Of a stretch of DNA of 64,000 bases, positions 9,266 through 18,667 are shown one piece after another. The position numbers were made by a program, and so were the translations under genes. The stretch lies in NCBI RefSeq assembly GCF_039621805.1, contig NZ_CP155076.1, forward strand, positions 248,001-312,000, given 5' to 3'. The first letter of the stretch is position 1, and each line of letters begins with the position of its first letter. The stretch is from Paraburkholderia sp. PREW-6R (GTDB taxonomy: Bacteria > Pseudomonadota > Gammaproteobacteria > Burkholderiales > Burkholderiaceae). The notes below the pieces were generated by a model. It saw only the letters and a program-made list of their open reading frames with translations, was not told where the DNA came from and ran no database searches.

Positions 9266-9666
9266 TGCCGCGCTTCATGCTTGACACCAACATGTGCATC
9301 TACCTCATGAAAAACCAGCCGGAGCAAGTCGCGAAGCGATTCGCCGAGTGCTACGTCGGGGACGTTGTAATGTCCGCGGTGACATACGCCGAACTCGAGT
9401 ACGGTGTAACTGTTTCCGCGAACCGGGCACGTGAGCGCCGCAACCTCGCCGCGCTGATTGAAGACATCCCCGTTGTCCCGTTTGACGCCGCTGCGGCAAT
9501 GGCTTACGGACCGGTCCGGGAAGCGACGCGGGAGCGCAAGAAGGATGCTCTCGACAAACTGATTGCCGCCCATGCGATAGCGCTGGATGTGGCTCTGGTG
9601 ACAAACAACGAACGCGATTTCGCGGCCTATCCGGGCGTCAGGATCGAGAACTGGATTAACGGGTAG
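9265..9666 (+). CDS. vapC: VapC PIN-domain ribonuclease toxin
   Basis: This is a 133-residue toxin starting at ATG 9265, overlapping the antitoxin stop (TGATG); a TTG three bases upstream is less likely. The PIN-domain acidic residues are all present: D in FMLDTNMCIY, E in TYAELEYG, D's in KKDALDKLIAAHA, and the C-terminal VTNNERDF motif. Family knowledge: VapC toxins are Mg-dependent RNases, the tRNA-fMet-cleaving branch sharing the LDTNxxIYLMK signature seen here. The gene is full length and appears functional. Confidence 0.92.
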   Translation: MPRFMLDTNMCIYLMKNQPEQVAKRFAECYVGDVVMSAVTYAELEYGVTVSANRARERRNLAALIEDIPVVPFDAAAAMAYGPVREATRERKKDALDKLIAAHAIALDVALVTNNERDFAAYPGVRIENWING

Positions 9667-9687
9667 ATAAATCAAGGGAGCGACGGG

Positions 9688-10181
9688 ATGGACAAGGACA
9701 GCATTCGCTACGACGGATGGGTGCCTCAAAACCGTGCGCCTGCGGAGAAATTTGGCGAAGCAACCTGGGCGTTTGCGTCAGTCGAGCGGGCCACCTATCG
9801 CTACATGAAGAAGCTGTCCAGCGACACGCTCAATGGGCTGATGGCCGATCAGTCGATACCCATGCGCATTCGGGTCATCAAGCAACTGATAGCTCGCTCG
9901 GCGGGCCTGAATCAATGAAGGAGCTTGCGAGCAGATGCGTGAGGTCGATCAGCGGACTTGCCGAAGAACGCAACCTGTTTGCTCACAATCCCTTTCACAC
10001 GTGGATCGACTTCGACACTCGTGAGTTTGTGCATGAGATTGAGAAGGTTACAGACCCGTCCAAAGTCAAGTCGCTCGATGAGATGAAAGCGTTCACGCAA
10101 AAATCGCTGACACTGGCAGCGGAGCCCGAAGACACGTTGTCGCACCTGACGTACAACGGGGAAAGGCGGTCAGTATACTAA
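9688..10181 (+). pseudogene. Unknown protein read in two overlapping frames
   Basis: The first frame (ATG 9688 to TGA 9918, 76 aa) reads SIRYDGWVPQNRAPAEKFGE and later VIKQLIARSAGLNQ. The second (ATG 9915 to 10181, 88 aa) reads KELASRCVRSISGLAEERNL and then FAHNPFHTWIDFDTREFVHE. They overlap as ATGA. The content looks like one continuous helical protein of about 160 residues broken by a one-base change, but two coupled genes cannot be excluded. It follows vapC by 21 bp, so co-transcription is possible. No family was recognised. Confidence 0.45.
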
Positions 10182-10189
10182 GGAAAGCC

Positions 10190-10315
10190 ATGTTTGCTGT
10201 TTTAAAGCGGAAGCCATCGGCGCGATTCTGGGCGATCTCAACACCTGTCGTTGCTGGAGCGATCGGCTGGCTTCTGCCGGCCTCGGATTACCGGGTAAAG
10301 CCATGTTCGCCGTAG
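10190..10315 (+). CDS. Short membrane peptide or gene fragment
   Basis: The ATG at 10190 has a good AAGGAAAG ribosome site just upstream, beyond the preceding gene's stop (10181). It encodes 41 residues with one hydrophobic segment (WAISTPVVAGAIGWLLP). In the next frame a second hydrophobic stretch follows (AMFAVGILGAYLAVDSAKTN, about 10299-10360), so the original gene may have been a two-helix membrane protein that has since frameshifted. Function unknown. Confidence 0.35.
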   Translation: MFAVLKRKPSARFWAISTPVVAGAIGWLLPASDYRVKPCSP

Positions 10316-10539
10316 GCATCCTGGGCGCTTACCTCGCAGTCGACTCAGCAAAGACAAACAACCAGAAGAGAAAGCCAGGAAAATCTGGCCACGAAAATTT
10401 GCGAGATATTTCGTGCTTGTGAGCAAGGGCAATAACGACGCGGAATAACGAATGACTCACAAGATTCCATCTGAGATTGCGAAGGTTTGAGAGATCTTCG
10501 TCTTACGGCCCTCCACCTTGCAAGGCATCACCCGCATTT

Positions 10540-11180
10540 GACAGGCGCAGTGCTTTGCTGCGTAGTGGGAGTCGTCGCCGTTCTTACCTCATTCCCCTCA
10601 AGGATGGCGCGGTGACGTTGGCTGGGGCGTTGTCCGGAGCAGCAGCTGCTTTCGTTGCTTCTTGGGTAGATGAAGTTAATCGCACCGAAGCGGAAAAAGC
10701 AGCGAAGGCCCGGAGCAATGCCCTAACCCGGGACTTCTTTGCTCCGGAGTTTGCAAGAGTTTTTGGCGCATCAGGTCCATATCATGAACGACTGCGAGCG
10801 AAGTTCATTACGCTGTCTACAAACCAGAGCCGGCCAAACGACACACTCGCTTCACTTCGACCATGGCGCCCCGTTCTGTACCCGGGGTCGGTGCAATTTG
10901 GAAATCTTGCTCCGGACGATGCTCGCATGTTAATCGGTTCTATGATGCCGTTCACGAAGCGACTGAACTTGTAGATGCTTGGGAGCAAGACCAAGCTGAT
11001 ATCGACTTTAATGCTGTCAATTTTTTGATGCAGAAGGTCGGCGTGTCGCTTGGATTTGGATTGATTGCGAGTCGGGTCTTTTTGTCCCGGTCGACAATAC
11101 GATGCAACTATACCTGCCACGGGCCTATCACGTGGCGGCAAGCAGTCAATCAGTTGGCCATTCTGTTCGGCGAGCGGTTC
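10540..11180 (+). pseudogene. Hypothetical membrane-anchored protein, frameshifted
   Basis: One frame reads TLAGALSGAAAAFVASWVDE, then EAEKAAKARSNALTRDFFAP and FARVFGASGPYHERLRAKF, and stops at 10974. The sequence continues in another frame from about 10930 as NRFYDAVHEATELVDAWEQD and FNAVNFLMQKVGVSLGFG. The two halves read as one protein: an N-terminal hydrophobic anchor and a helical soluble part. The start is unclear. No family was recognised. Confidence 0.4.
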
Positions 11181-11299
11181 ACGAGCGCCATGCGCGGAGA
11201 TCTTTTAACAGGCCTCAGCACACGAAGTTCCTGACATCTCTACCTGGCGTCGGCGTTGTCGAAGGTCTCGGGAGCTCGCTTAGCGCGTTGGCAGTGGTT

Positions 11300-12166
11300 T
11301 CAGCCGCCACCCGACCCATGGCCACCTCCACCGGCTTCGCCGCCACCATGTCCACCGAGCCCGCCACGGGACAACAGGAAGCCGCCTCGCACGATCGCGC
11401 GCCCCTCGCTGACGGACACGGTGCGCGGCGTCGAACGAAATGCGGCGGAGTCCGCCGAAAGCGCACTTTCGCGCACCGCGAGCACCGACACCGTACCGTG
11501 CTGAACCGGCACGCCGGTCGTGTGCAAGCCGCTCGCGTGATAGACGACGCCATCGCGCGTATAGTACGGACCGTACCAGCCGCTCGTTGCATCGGTCGAC
11601 GTCGATGTGGCGCTCAGTTCGCCACTTCCATTCGCCGACGCGGTCGTCGACGTCGTCGCGACACCATGCCCGGCATCGAGCGGGCCGTTAGCCGAGCCAG
11701 CCGCCGCGCCTACCGTCTTTCCAGCGGCGTATTTGTCATTACTGGCGCGCGAGACGCCCCCTCCCCCGTGACCGCTTCCCGCCGCATCGGACGCCAAGGC
11801 CTCCGATGCGGCGGTCGCCACCGTGGTCGTGTTGTCACCGCTGACGAACTCGCAGTCCGAAGATGCATTCCAGTCCTGCAAGCACGCCTCGCGCGACGCG
11901 TAGCGGGTACGCTCTGCTTCCAGCACCTGGTCGTCCGGCGAAAGCCACATTGCCGTGCCGGCCACGAGGCTACCGAATCCGATCAGATAAAGCAAAGGCC
12001 TTTTGAAGCTATGCTTCAGCTCGGGCGCGTACCCCCTCGTGCTGCCGCGCATCGACGCATCCTCTTGCGTCATGAACCCCGTGCCCTTACGACTTACGCG
12101 ATCGCCTGCGTTTTCCCGGCTCTGCTCGCCCTGCGTATTTTCATTTTCGTTGTCGTACGTGGTCAT
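11300..12166 (-). CDS. ygiB: DUF1190 family protein (YgiB/YjfM-like)
   Basis: This is a 288-residue protein from ATG 12166; an upstream start at 12208 would overlap ygiC and is less likely. The order is: a charged Asn/Glu-rich N-terminus, a hydrophobic segment at about residues 56-75 (LLYLIGFGSLVAGTAMWLS), then the DUF1190 signature with paired Cys residues (RYASREACLQDWNASSDCEF). The C-terminus is Ser/Gly-rich with the VSVSEGRAIVRGGFL pattern and a His/Gly tail. Family knowledge: E. coli YgiB and YjfM are found next to YgiC/YjfC, but the role is unknown. The gene starts 13 bp after the ygiC stop, so the two form an operon, in reverse order to E. coli. Confidence 0.8.
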   Translation of the reverse strand: MTTYDNENENTQGEQSRENAGDRVSRKGTGFMTQEDASMRGSTRGYAPELKHSFKRPLLYLIGFGSLVAGTAMWLSPDDQVLEAERTRYASREACLQDWNASSDCEFVSGDNTTTVATAASEALASDAAGSGHGGGGVSRASNDKYAAGKTVGAAAGSANGPLDAGHGVATTSTTASANGSGELSATSTSTDATSGWYGPYYTRDGVVYHASGLHTTGVPVQHGTVSVLAVRESALSADSAAFRSTPRTVSVSEGRAIVRGGFLLSRGGLGGHGGGEAGGGGHGSGGG

Positions 12167-12179
12167 GTCAGGTTTGCGT

Positions 12180-13355
12180 CTAACTGCGCGTGAAGTAATG
12201 AGGAACAAAGTTTGATGTGTTGGTGGCGATCAGCCCCGCCTGTTCGCGAACGCAAAGTCCAGCCGGTTCATCCTCGACGATCCATGCGCCCAGGGTCACA
12301 TGTCGGTCGTAAAACTGCGATGCGGGTGAGAACGCCTGGTAGACAAACCCCTCGCTGCCGTATTCGCCGCCGGTTTCAACGCGGCGACCGTCGGGCATAA
12401 CGAGCGTGACATTGGCGCCTTCACGCGAGAGCATTGGTTTTTTCACGTGAGGACGGCGGCTAAAGTGCGCCTCATGAAACGAGGCTTCAAGCAGGTTCGG
12501 ATGATCGGGAAAGAGGTCCCACAAGATGGGCAGGATCCCTTTGTTGGACAGCACCGCTTTCCACGGCGGCTCAATCCAGCGACAACAGTCCTTCAGCAGT
12601 TCGTCGCCAAAGGCGGAACTCATCATCCATTCCCAAGGGAACAACTTGAACATCAGCTGGATCGGTACACCTTGCAAATCGACGAAGCATCCGTCGCCAT
12701 CGTTGCCAATGTCTCGCATGTCGATCAGCTTGACGGGCCAGCCGGCTTGCACTGCAGTGTCCATCAGATACTCGGTGTTGCACACGTCTTCCTGGCTGTC
12801 ATACATGCACGCGAAATGCAACACGGGCGCGTCGCGGTAATGGGCGCGCAACCAGCGCCATCGCGTAATCAGCGACTCGTGCAAGCTGTTGAACTGGTCG
12901 TCGCCCGGATGCACATCTTCTTTCCAGTACCACTGCGCAAGACTTGCCTCGATGATGGAGGTTGGCGTATCGGCGTTGTACTCGTACATTTTTGGATGGC
13001 CATCGGCACCGATGGTCAGGTCGAAGCGCCCGTACAACGTCGGATCACCTCGCTCCCAGGACTCGCGAATCCACGCACCGGCGCGTGCGCCTATGCCGAG
13101 CCGGACGAACAGGTTGCGCTCGATTACATGCTCGACGGCGACGAGGCACAGACGGTTCAGCTCAAGTGCGGCTGCGTAGAGCTTTTCAATCTCCGCTTGC
13201 GAGAACGCGTACGCTATGTCCTCGCGCCAATAAACAAACGTGTGCTGATCGACCGGCTGCGGAAGGTTGTCCTCGTCGAGCGAGTGGAAGTGGAAGCCGA
13301 TCGATTCGAGCCGGGCTGGCCAGTCTGGCCGCGGTGTTTGCGCGATGCGTTTCAT
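12180..13355 (-). CDS. ygiC: Glutathionylspermidine-synthase-like ATP-grasp protein (YgiC/YjfC family)
   Basis: This 391-residue protein is close to the 386 of E. coli YgiC. Characteristic motifs are GRFDLTIGADGHPKMYEYNA followed by DTPTSIIEASLAQW (ATP-grasp core), FKLFPWEWMMSSAFGDELL, and near the end GGEYGSEGFVYQAFSP and LGAWIVEDEPAGLCVRE. Family knowledge: it resembles the synthetase half of E. coli GspSA, which joins glutathione and spermidine. YgiC-type proteins lack the amidase domain and their true substrate is unproven. I chose ATG 13355 over an in-frame start at 13400 because homologues begin at KRI. Operon with the DUF1190 gene. Confidence 0.88.
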   Translation of the reverse strand: MKRIAQTPRPDWPARLESIGFHFHSLDEDNLPQPVDQHTFVYWREDIAYAFSQAEIEKLYAAALELNRLCLVAVEHVIERNLFVRLGIGARAGAWIRESWERGDPTLYGRFDLTIGADGHPKMYEYNADTPTSIIEASLAQWYWKEDVHPGDDQFNSLHESLITRWRWLRAHYRDAPVLHFACMYDSQEDVCNTEYLMDTAVQAGWPVKLIDMRDIGNDGDGCFVDLQGVPIQLMFKLFPWEWMMSSAFGDELLKDCCRWIEPPWKAVLSNKGILPILWDLFPDHPNLLEASFHEAHFSRRPHVKKPMLSREGANVTLVMPDGRRVETGGEYGSEGFVYQAFSPASQFYDRHVTLGAWIVEDEPAGLCVREQAGLIATNTSNFVPHYFTRS

Positions 13356-13399
13356 CTGGATGGCGAATGGCGATTGCAAGCAGCCGTCTCCGTGACGCA

Positions 13400-13700
13400 A
13401 GTCTCGACACGTTGCTCAGCGCAGAGGAAACTCCCGAATAGCATATCTGTGTCCCCGGGGCGCCAACGTGTCCACACCTGCTCGATCGGCTCCCAGAACG
13501 CCCCCACGCGCTTGAGGTCACGTCATAATCCAGTGCGTCGGATTCAACGATCCCGGTGCGTATTTCGGGAAGGTCGAACGGGCGTTTCGGTGAAGCCAAA
13601 CCGGATGTAGGGCAGGACTGCGTAGTGCATGGATTGTAGCGTGAGTGTTCGGAATCAGGCTATGGCGTCGTTGCGTTTTGTTTTATTTCGCACATCGATT
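13400..13700. other. Region upstream of ygiC, decayed coding sequence suspected
   Basis: The minus strand shows coding-like segments in different frames (MHYAVLPYIRFGFTETPVRP at about 13629-13570; FWEPIEQVWTRWRPGDTDML at about 13510-13440) that look like pieces of one broken gene. No family was recognised and no intact frame exists. Confidence 0.3.
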
Positions 13701-13706
13701 CGCCCT

Positions 13707-14055
13707 TCAATGGAAGCCTTTGCGCCTGATATACGAGACGATCGGGAATGGCATCAGCGAGTGTGGGATCGTGATCGTTGACCGGGTGCCATTGCGATAG
13801 TCAAGCACTCCAGGCAGATCGTGGCGAGCGCCCTGGTCGAGGCCCTGGGGGCTCCAGTCGTGCAGCAGCTGGAGGTCCATCTTCGCAAGCTGAGCCGGTC
13901 GGCGGGTGAAACTTCCGTCACCGTGCGCAATTTTCGGTTCCTCGAACAACCGGGCAACGCTGACATAAAATACCGAGGAGCCCTGCCGGCAGGCCTGCTG
14001 TGCAAACGCGCAGACGACCCACGTCTTTCCGGCGCCAGTCGAAACAGAGACATAC
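13707..14055 (-). pseudogene. istB: IS21-family IstB ATPase, fragment
   Basis: The minus strand reads GAGKTWVVCAFAQQACRQGS (a Walker A motif), FYVSVARLFEEPKIAHGDGS, RPAQLAKMDLQLLHDWSPQG and LDYRNGTRSTITIP, the middle of an IstB helper ATPase. The Walker B Asp pair is changed (LLHDW in place of LLDDW) and both ends are missing. No istA was found next to it. Another istB piece lies at 41388-41555. Confidence 0.75.
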
Positions 14056-14358
14056 TGGTCGCGAGTAGCTCCTTAGCTGGCTCGCATCTATTATCCGTTC
14101 CATCCGCGTGCCGGCGGTGCGGTCGGAATGCTGGTGGCGCTCGACACGTTAATTCAGTTTGTGGCGATCGATGGGTTTCACACAGGCTCGTATGGACACC
14201 GCCCGGCTTGCCAAGCTAATCCTTCTCATACGTGAACGAGGTATCGGCTGCGGTCTTATATGCGGGCGTTTTTCAAGCCGAAGCTGCGTGCCCTGATAGA
14301 ATTTGCCAGGAGCGTTTTCATCTCGGCCACGTGCTTGACGCACAAGACTGTGTTCTGA

Positions 14359-14748
14359 CTTCGTCTACCGCCGCAGTCAGAACCTGTGCTGGGGCGCAGC
14401 TATCTGGCGGGTACGTGTCTTATGCTGACAGGTGCGGTCATCAGTTTGACGCTGATTCTGTCCGATTCTTATGCGATCGTCACCCTGATCAGCGTTGCCA
14501 GTTTCATCAATTTCATTGCAAACCCGGTGTTCTTTGCAATTCCAATCGATGCCTGTCCGGAACACGGCGGAGCAGCGTCGAGCCTGACCACCGGTATCGG
14601 CTCCACGGCAGGCATTGTCGCACCGCTGTTCACCGGCTTTATCGTGAATGCGACTGGCACCTTCTATATGGCCTTCGCACTGGTATCGGTTCTGCCTATC
14701 GTATTTGGTCTGCTGCTGATTCTGGCTAGCAATCCAGCGAAACTTTGA
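14359..14748 (+). pseudogene. MFS transporter, C-terminal fragment
   Basis: The open frame gives about the last 120 residues of a major facilitator transporter. Four hydrophobic helices are visible (CLMLTGAVISLTLIL; TLISVASFINFIANPVFF; AGIVAPLFTGFIVNATG; FALVSVLPIVFGLLLILA), including the helix-11 region GAASSLTTGIGSTAGIVAPL seen in organic-anion symporters. The N-terminal two-thirds are absent, so it is non-functional. Confidence 0.7.
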
Positions 14749-15522
14749 ATGACGTTTGCCACACTCTCCTGCATGTTCATCCCGTCGCCATTCACGCACT
14801 GATGATGACCTTTTTTGAACGCAAGTCAGATCCTGAAGCTCGACAGGCGTCATCGGACTGTTCACCAGTCTATCAGGCGGACCTTCACGCAGTGCAGCCA
14901 GCGGCCCTCAGGCAATGCCTGCGAGGCGACAGGCGTTTCTTTATCATGATCGGCATATCCATGATTTCCGTCTCCATGATATACCCAGCCCACAAAGCCA
15001 AAGATAGGTCAAGCGCGCGGGTTAGGCGTTACATTTATAAGATCTGCCCGGCGTGACGACATGCGAGCGCGCTCTTGCGGCGCGCAGTGAGCCACTGTCC
15101 TTGCGTCAATGGTTCGAATTCAAAACCCGAATTGCAACGCAAGTCTGACAGACTGGCATTGATAAGGATGCAAAGCATTGGTATGACTTATGCCATTGAT
15201 GGTTGGGTTGGCTCGCGCCTATCTCCTCGCCCGAAGAAAACGCTAGATGCGCCAAATCTGAGAGCTGCTAACCAAGCTTGCCACCCACTCGATGATATGT
15301 CGTCGAAGACGAACGTCAATTTGCAAGTTCACTTCGCGCTAATGCGGGGCTTAGACCTCCCGCGCGGCCCCTGACCGATGACACCTTTACCTAACGCTAA
15401 CGACAGGCCGGCCATAGACAGAATGTATCAATCTGTATTGCCGCCAATTGCCATTAGCAACATTGTGGTTAATGGCCGTTTTACGGGAAAGTCCCGGTAC
15501 GCATGCCCATCAGGCCAGGTTT
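14749..15522. other. No supported gene
   Basis: This stretch of about 770 bp lies between the MFS fragment and parDE. Frames are short and none has a recognisable domain or ribosome site. Nothing was seen apart from the parDE promoter at its right end. Confidence 0.4.
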
Positions 15523-15551
15523 TTGATAACAGTTATCAAGCGGGCTATACT
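15523..15551 (+). promoter_or_regulatory. parDE promoter with overlapping operator palindrome
   Basis: The -35 box TTGATA (15523-15528) and the -10 box TATACT (15546-15551) are spaced by 17 bp. A perfect 17-bp palindrome, TTGATAACAGTTATCAA (15523-15539), covers the -35 box. This is a textbook position for autorepression by the antitoxin. Confidence 0.75.
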
Positions 15552-15599
15552 GGCTGGACGCGGTGCCGTCCGGCACCGGCAGCCAACGGGAGTGTCACC

Positions 15600-15857
15600 A
15601 TGATCAGTGCCGAACTGGGCAACCAGCTGGAGCGTTATGTCGCGCAGCTGGTCGAGTCGGGCCGCTACGGCTCCAAGAGCGAAGTGCTGCGCGAGGGCGT
15701 ACGCCTGATCCAGGACCGCGAGGCGCAGCTCGCCGCGCTCGATGCGGCGGTCGCGCAGAGCGTCGCCCAGTCCGAGGCCGGTCAGGGCGTCGACGCCGAG
15801 GCCGCGTTCGACCGCCTCGAGGCGAAGTACCAGGCGATGGCGGACCGGCGCCCGTGA
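15600..15857 (+). CDS. parD: ParD-type antitoxin (CopG/ribbon-helix-helix)
   Basis: This 85-residue protein starts at ATG 15600 (MISAELGNQLERYVAQLVES). The ribbon-helix-helix is followed by GRYGSKSEVLREGVRLIQDR, the classic ParD signature, and a C-terminal tail that would bind ParE. Its stop TGA (15855-15857) overlaps the toxin GTG at 15854. An operator palindrome lies 60-75 bp upstream. Role: it neutralises ParE and represses the operon. Confidence 0.92.
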   Translation: MISAELGNQLERYVAQLVESGRYGSKSEVLREGVRLIQDREAQLAALDAAVAQSVAQSEAGQGVDAEAAFDRLEAKYQAMADRRP

Positions 15858-16177
15858 CGCCCGCCGCTACACCACGGGTCCGGCTCACGCCGGCGGCGCT
15901 GGCCGAGCTCGAGGCGATCGGCGACTACATTGCGCGCGACAACCCGCGACGGGCGCTCACCTTCGTGCGGGAACTGCGCGAGCGGTGCCTCTCGCTCGGA
16001 CCGATGGCGCTGTCCTTTCCCCTGGTCCGGCGGTATGAGGACCGGGGCGTGCGCCACTGCGTGCACGGGAACTACCAGATCTTCTACCGGACCATCGGCG
16101 AACCCGTGACGCGGGTCGATGTGCTGCACGTCATCCACAGCGCGCGCAACTACGCCGCGATCCTGTTCGACGAATGA
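15854..16177 (+). CDS. parE: ParE/RelE-superfamily toxin
   Basis: This is a 107-residue toxin from GTG 15854, overlapping the antitoxin stop (GTGA). The fold signature is present: RLTPAALAELEAIGDYIARD, NPRRALTFVRELRERC, then the C-terminal strands with HCVHGNYQIFYRT and VDVLHVIHSARNY. Family knowledge: ParE toxins poison DNA gyrase, while RelE relatives cleave mRNA; the ParD partner favours gyrase. The gene is intact. Confidence 0.92.
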   Translation: MTPAATPRVRLTPAALAELEAIGDYIARDNPRRALTFVRELRERCLSLGPMALSFPLVRRYEDRGVRHCVHGNYQIFYRTIGEPVTRVDVLHVIHSARNYAAILFDE

Positions 16178-16330
16178 AGGAAGGCAGATGGACCACGGAG
16201 CCGATCCCGCAGTGACTACCCAGGCTGTCGTGCGGTGCGCGATCCGGCCGGCCCGGCTGGGTCAGGTGACCCGCGCTGACGGGTGGAGCCCGCAGTACGG
16301 CGCGACAGTCCGGACCGCTGACCAAACGCC

Positions 16331-18195
16331 ATGACCCGACCACCCGAACAGCTCGTCCTGCCGCCGCCGCGTACGTACACGCGCACCGACTTCGCCGCGC
16401 TGCGCGCATCCGTGCAGCACGTGCCGCCGGCCACCATCGCGCGCCTGTACTTCGATCCCGAGGCGCCGCATGCGGCCTCGCCCGAGCACACCGCCCGCTA
16501 TCTGCGGCAGATGCGCGATGACCTCGTGCAGCTCGCGCTGCTGCACGGCTCACCCGTGCTCGCCGCGCACCTGAAAAGTTCCATCCGCCAGCACGGCAGC
16601 GCAAAGCTCACCGCAGTCAGCCTGCGCATGGTCGAACAGGCGTCGACCCTTGCCGCGGCGGCGCCGCTCGCGCACCACGCGGTGGGTCTGTGGTTCCGGC
16701 CGCTGGTCGCGACACGCCTGACGGGGGAGGGAATTCACACACTCGGGGAGCTCGTCGCCTTCTGCAACCTGCGGGCGGCAGCTGGTGGCGAGCGGTGCCG
16801 CGTATCGGTCTGCTGCGCGCGCGCACGATCGTCGCCTGGCTGCGCCGGCATGCCGGCACGCTCGGTGTGACGGTGGCGGCCGACGTCGACGCGACTGACC
16901 CGCTGGTCGCGCCGGCGGCATCGCACGTGGTGATCGACAATGAGCGCGACAGTCCACTTGCGCCGCTCGAACGGATCGAACTGCCGCATGTGCTGTCCGG
17001 TGCGCAGGGAACGAACCGCATGGGCGGTCTGTGCTACCTGCAGGCGCAGCACGATCTCGACGCGGTGCGTTCGTACCTGCACCGCTACCGCGACCGGCCG
17101 CAGGCGCTGCGCGCGTACACCCGTGAGCTTGAGCGGCTGCTGCTGTGGGCCGTGACCGAGCGGGGCAAACCACTGTCGTCGCTCGACGTCGACGACTGCG
17201 AAGCCTACAAGGCCTTTCTCGCCGCGCCGGCCGGGCGCTTCACCGGGGTGCGCCGCGCGCGCAACTCATCCCGCTGGCGTCCGTTCGCCCCGGAAGGCCT
17301 GTCGGCCGACAGCCAGCGCCATGCGGTGCGCGCCCTGCAGGCGGCCTTCGGGTGGCTGGTCAAGGTCCGCTATCTGGCCGGCAATCCCTGGGTGGCCGTG
17401 ACGCTGCCGGCGACGGTCGAACGCGAACACGCAATGCAGATCGAGCGGGCGCTGCCGCTGCGACTGTGGCGCAAGGTGCGTGCGCTGCTGGACGCACGGG
17501 CCCGGCTGCCTGCTGTGGCAGGCGTGCGCTGGCGCGCCGCGCGCGCGGCGATCCTGCTGATGGGCGACAGCGGCCTGCGCATCACCGAGGCGGCCCTTGC
17601 GCGCCGCGAGCGGCTGCGCTGGTATGGTGCGGATGACGTGGCCGGCGATGACGTGCCGGCAGGCTGGGAGCTGCAGGTGCTCGGCAAGGGGCGCAAGCAG
17701 CGCACGGTGCCGCTCAGCCGCGCGTGCGTGAGTGCGCTGCGCGAGCACTGGACGGATCTGGGAATGGATTTCAATGCGCCGCCGGCGTCGGCGCCGCTGA
17801 TGCGGCCCGTGTGGATTCCGCCGACGACGGCCGCCCGGCGCCGGCACGGGACTTCAGTGACGGATCCGGAGGCGAACCACGTGCACGGCTATTCAGGCAA
17901 CGGTCTGCGGGCGCTCACGGGCTGGGCGATCGCGCAGCTGCTGGAGACAGAATCCTTCAGCGAAGACGAGCGGCGGCAGCTGGCCGGCACGACGCCGCAT
18001 GCGTTCCGTCACACGTTCGGCACGCAGGCGTCGGCGGCAGGAGTACCGCTCGAGGTCGCGCAGAAGGTGCTGGGTCACGCCTCGCTGCAGACGACGACCC
18101 TCTACGCGCAGGCCGAGAAAAAGCGCGTGCGCCGCGAGCTGGCCGGCTACTTCGATCAGCTGCACACGCCTGATGACCTGGGGAACGGGCCATGA
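16331..18195 (+). pseudogene. Tyrosine recombinase (N-terminal DUF3701-type domain), copy 2, one frameshift
   Basis: The ATG at 16331 (MTRPPEQLVLPPPRTYTRTD) opens the N-terminal domain, which reads to TLGELVAFCNLR. A one-base loss near 16775 moves the frame, and the protein continues as GGSWWRAVPRIGLLRARTIV to the stop at 18195. The catalytic domain is complete: R in SGLRITEAAL, HAFRHTFGTQ (H-x-x-R), LGHASLQTTTLYAQAEK (His and nucleophilic Tyr). Total length would be about 620 residues. Only the frameshift separates it from an intact gene, so a programmed shift or sequencing error is possible. It lies between parDE and a phd/PIN toxin-antitoxin pair. Confidence 0.82.
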
Positions 18196-18395
18196 CGCGC
18201 GAGCGGTATCCGGGCCTGGAACACCCGTCGGATACTACGTCCCCTGTCCGACAGTCATGATCACGGTGCTCAATAGGCCGTACGGACTGGGCCACGTTTT
18301 GCCCTATTGGCCGTGTCCAATGGAAAGCTCAGACAGATGCACTGCGATGTTCCATGAGATCCGCGTGTGATATAGGCGCAGGTTGCATTCTCATG

Positions 18396-18429
18396 TTAGC
18401 TAGACTAAACAAAGCTAAATTGATGGAGA
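18396..18429 (+). promoter_or_regulatory. Candidate operator and ribosome site of the phd/PIN pair
   Basis: The inverted repeat TTAGCT...AGCTAA (18396-18418) lies 16 bp upstream of the antitoxin ATG and is a candidate Phd operator. A GGAGA ribosome site is at 18425-18429. A TTGCAT (18383-18388) may be the -35 box, but no good -10 was found. Confidence 0.45.
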
Positions 18430-18433
18430 TGCC

Positions 18434-18667
18434 ATGCAAACCGTAAATATTCATGAGGCAAAGTCGCAGCTTTCGCGTCTCATTGAGGCCGCTGTCAAAG
18501 GCGAAGAAGTTGTTATCGCGAAGGCTGGAACCCCGGTAGTGCGCCTCGTATCGGTCGAGACGAAGCCCAAACTTCGCTTCGGTCTGATGAAGGGGAAGAT
18601 CAGAATCGCTGACGATTTCAACGCGCCCTTGCCCGACGATGTTTTGGCAACATTTGAAGGTCGGTGA
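18434..18667 (+). CDS. Phd/YefM-type antitoxin
   Basis: This 77-residue protein has the Phd/YefM N-terminal DNA-binding fold (MQTVNIHEAKSQLSRLIEAA; KGEEVVIAKAGTPVVRLVSV). Its disordered tail ends PLPDDVLATFEGR, the usual ending of antitoxins paired with this PIN toxin group. The stop overlaps the toxin start as TGATG. A ribosome site and an inverted repeat lie upstream. Confidence 0.92.
   Translation: MQTVNIHEAKSQLSRLIEAAVKGEEVVIAKAGTPVVRLVSVETKPKLRFGLMKGKIRIADDFNAPLPDDVLATFEGR

Noticed and set aside
10232..10432. Minus-strand frame of 64 codons
   Set aside because: No domain or ribosome site; the plus-strand reading with hydrophobic segments is better supported.
12447..13610. Plus-strand frame of 387 codons
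   Set aside because: It is antisense to ygiC, which has clear ATP-grasp motifs. No domain on the plus strand.
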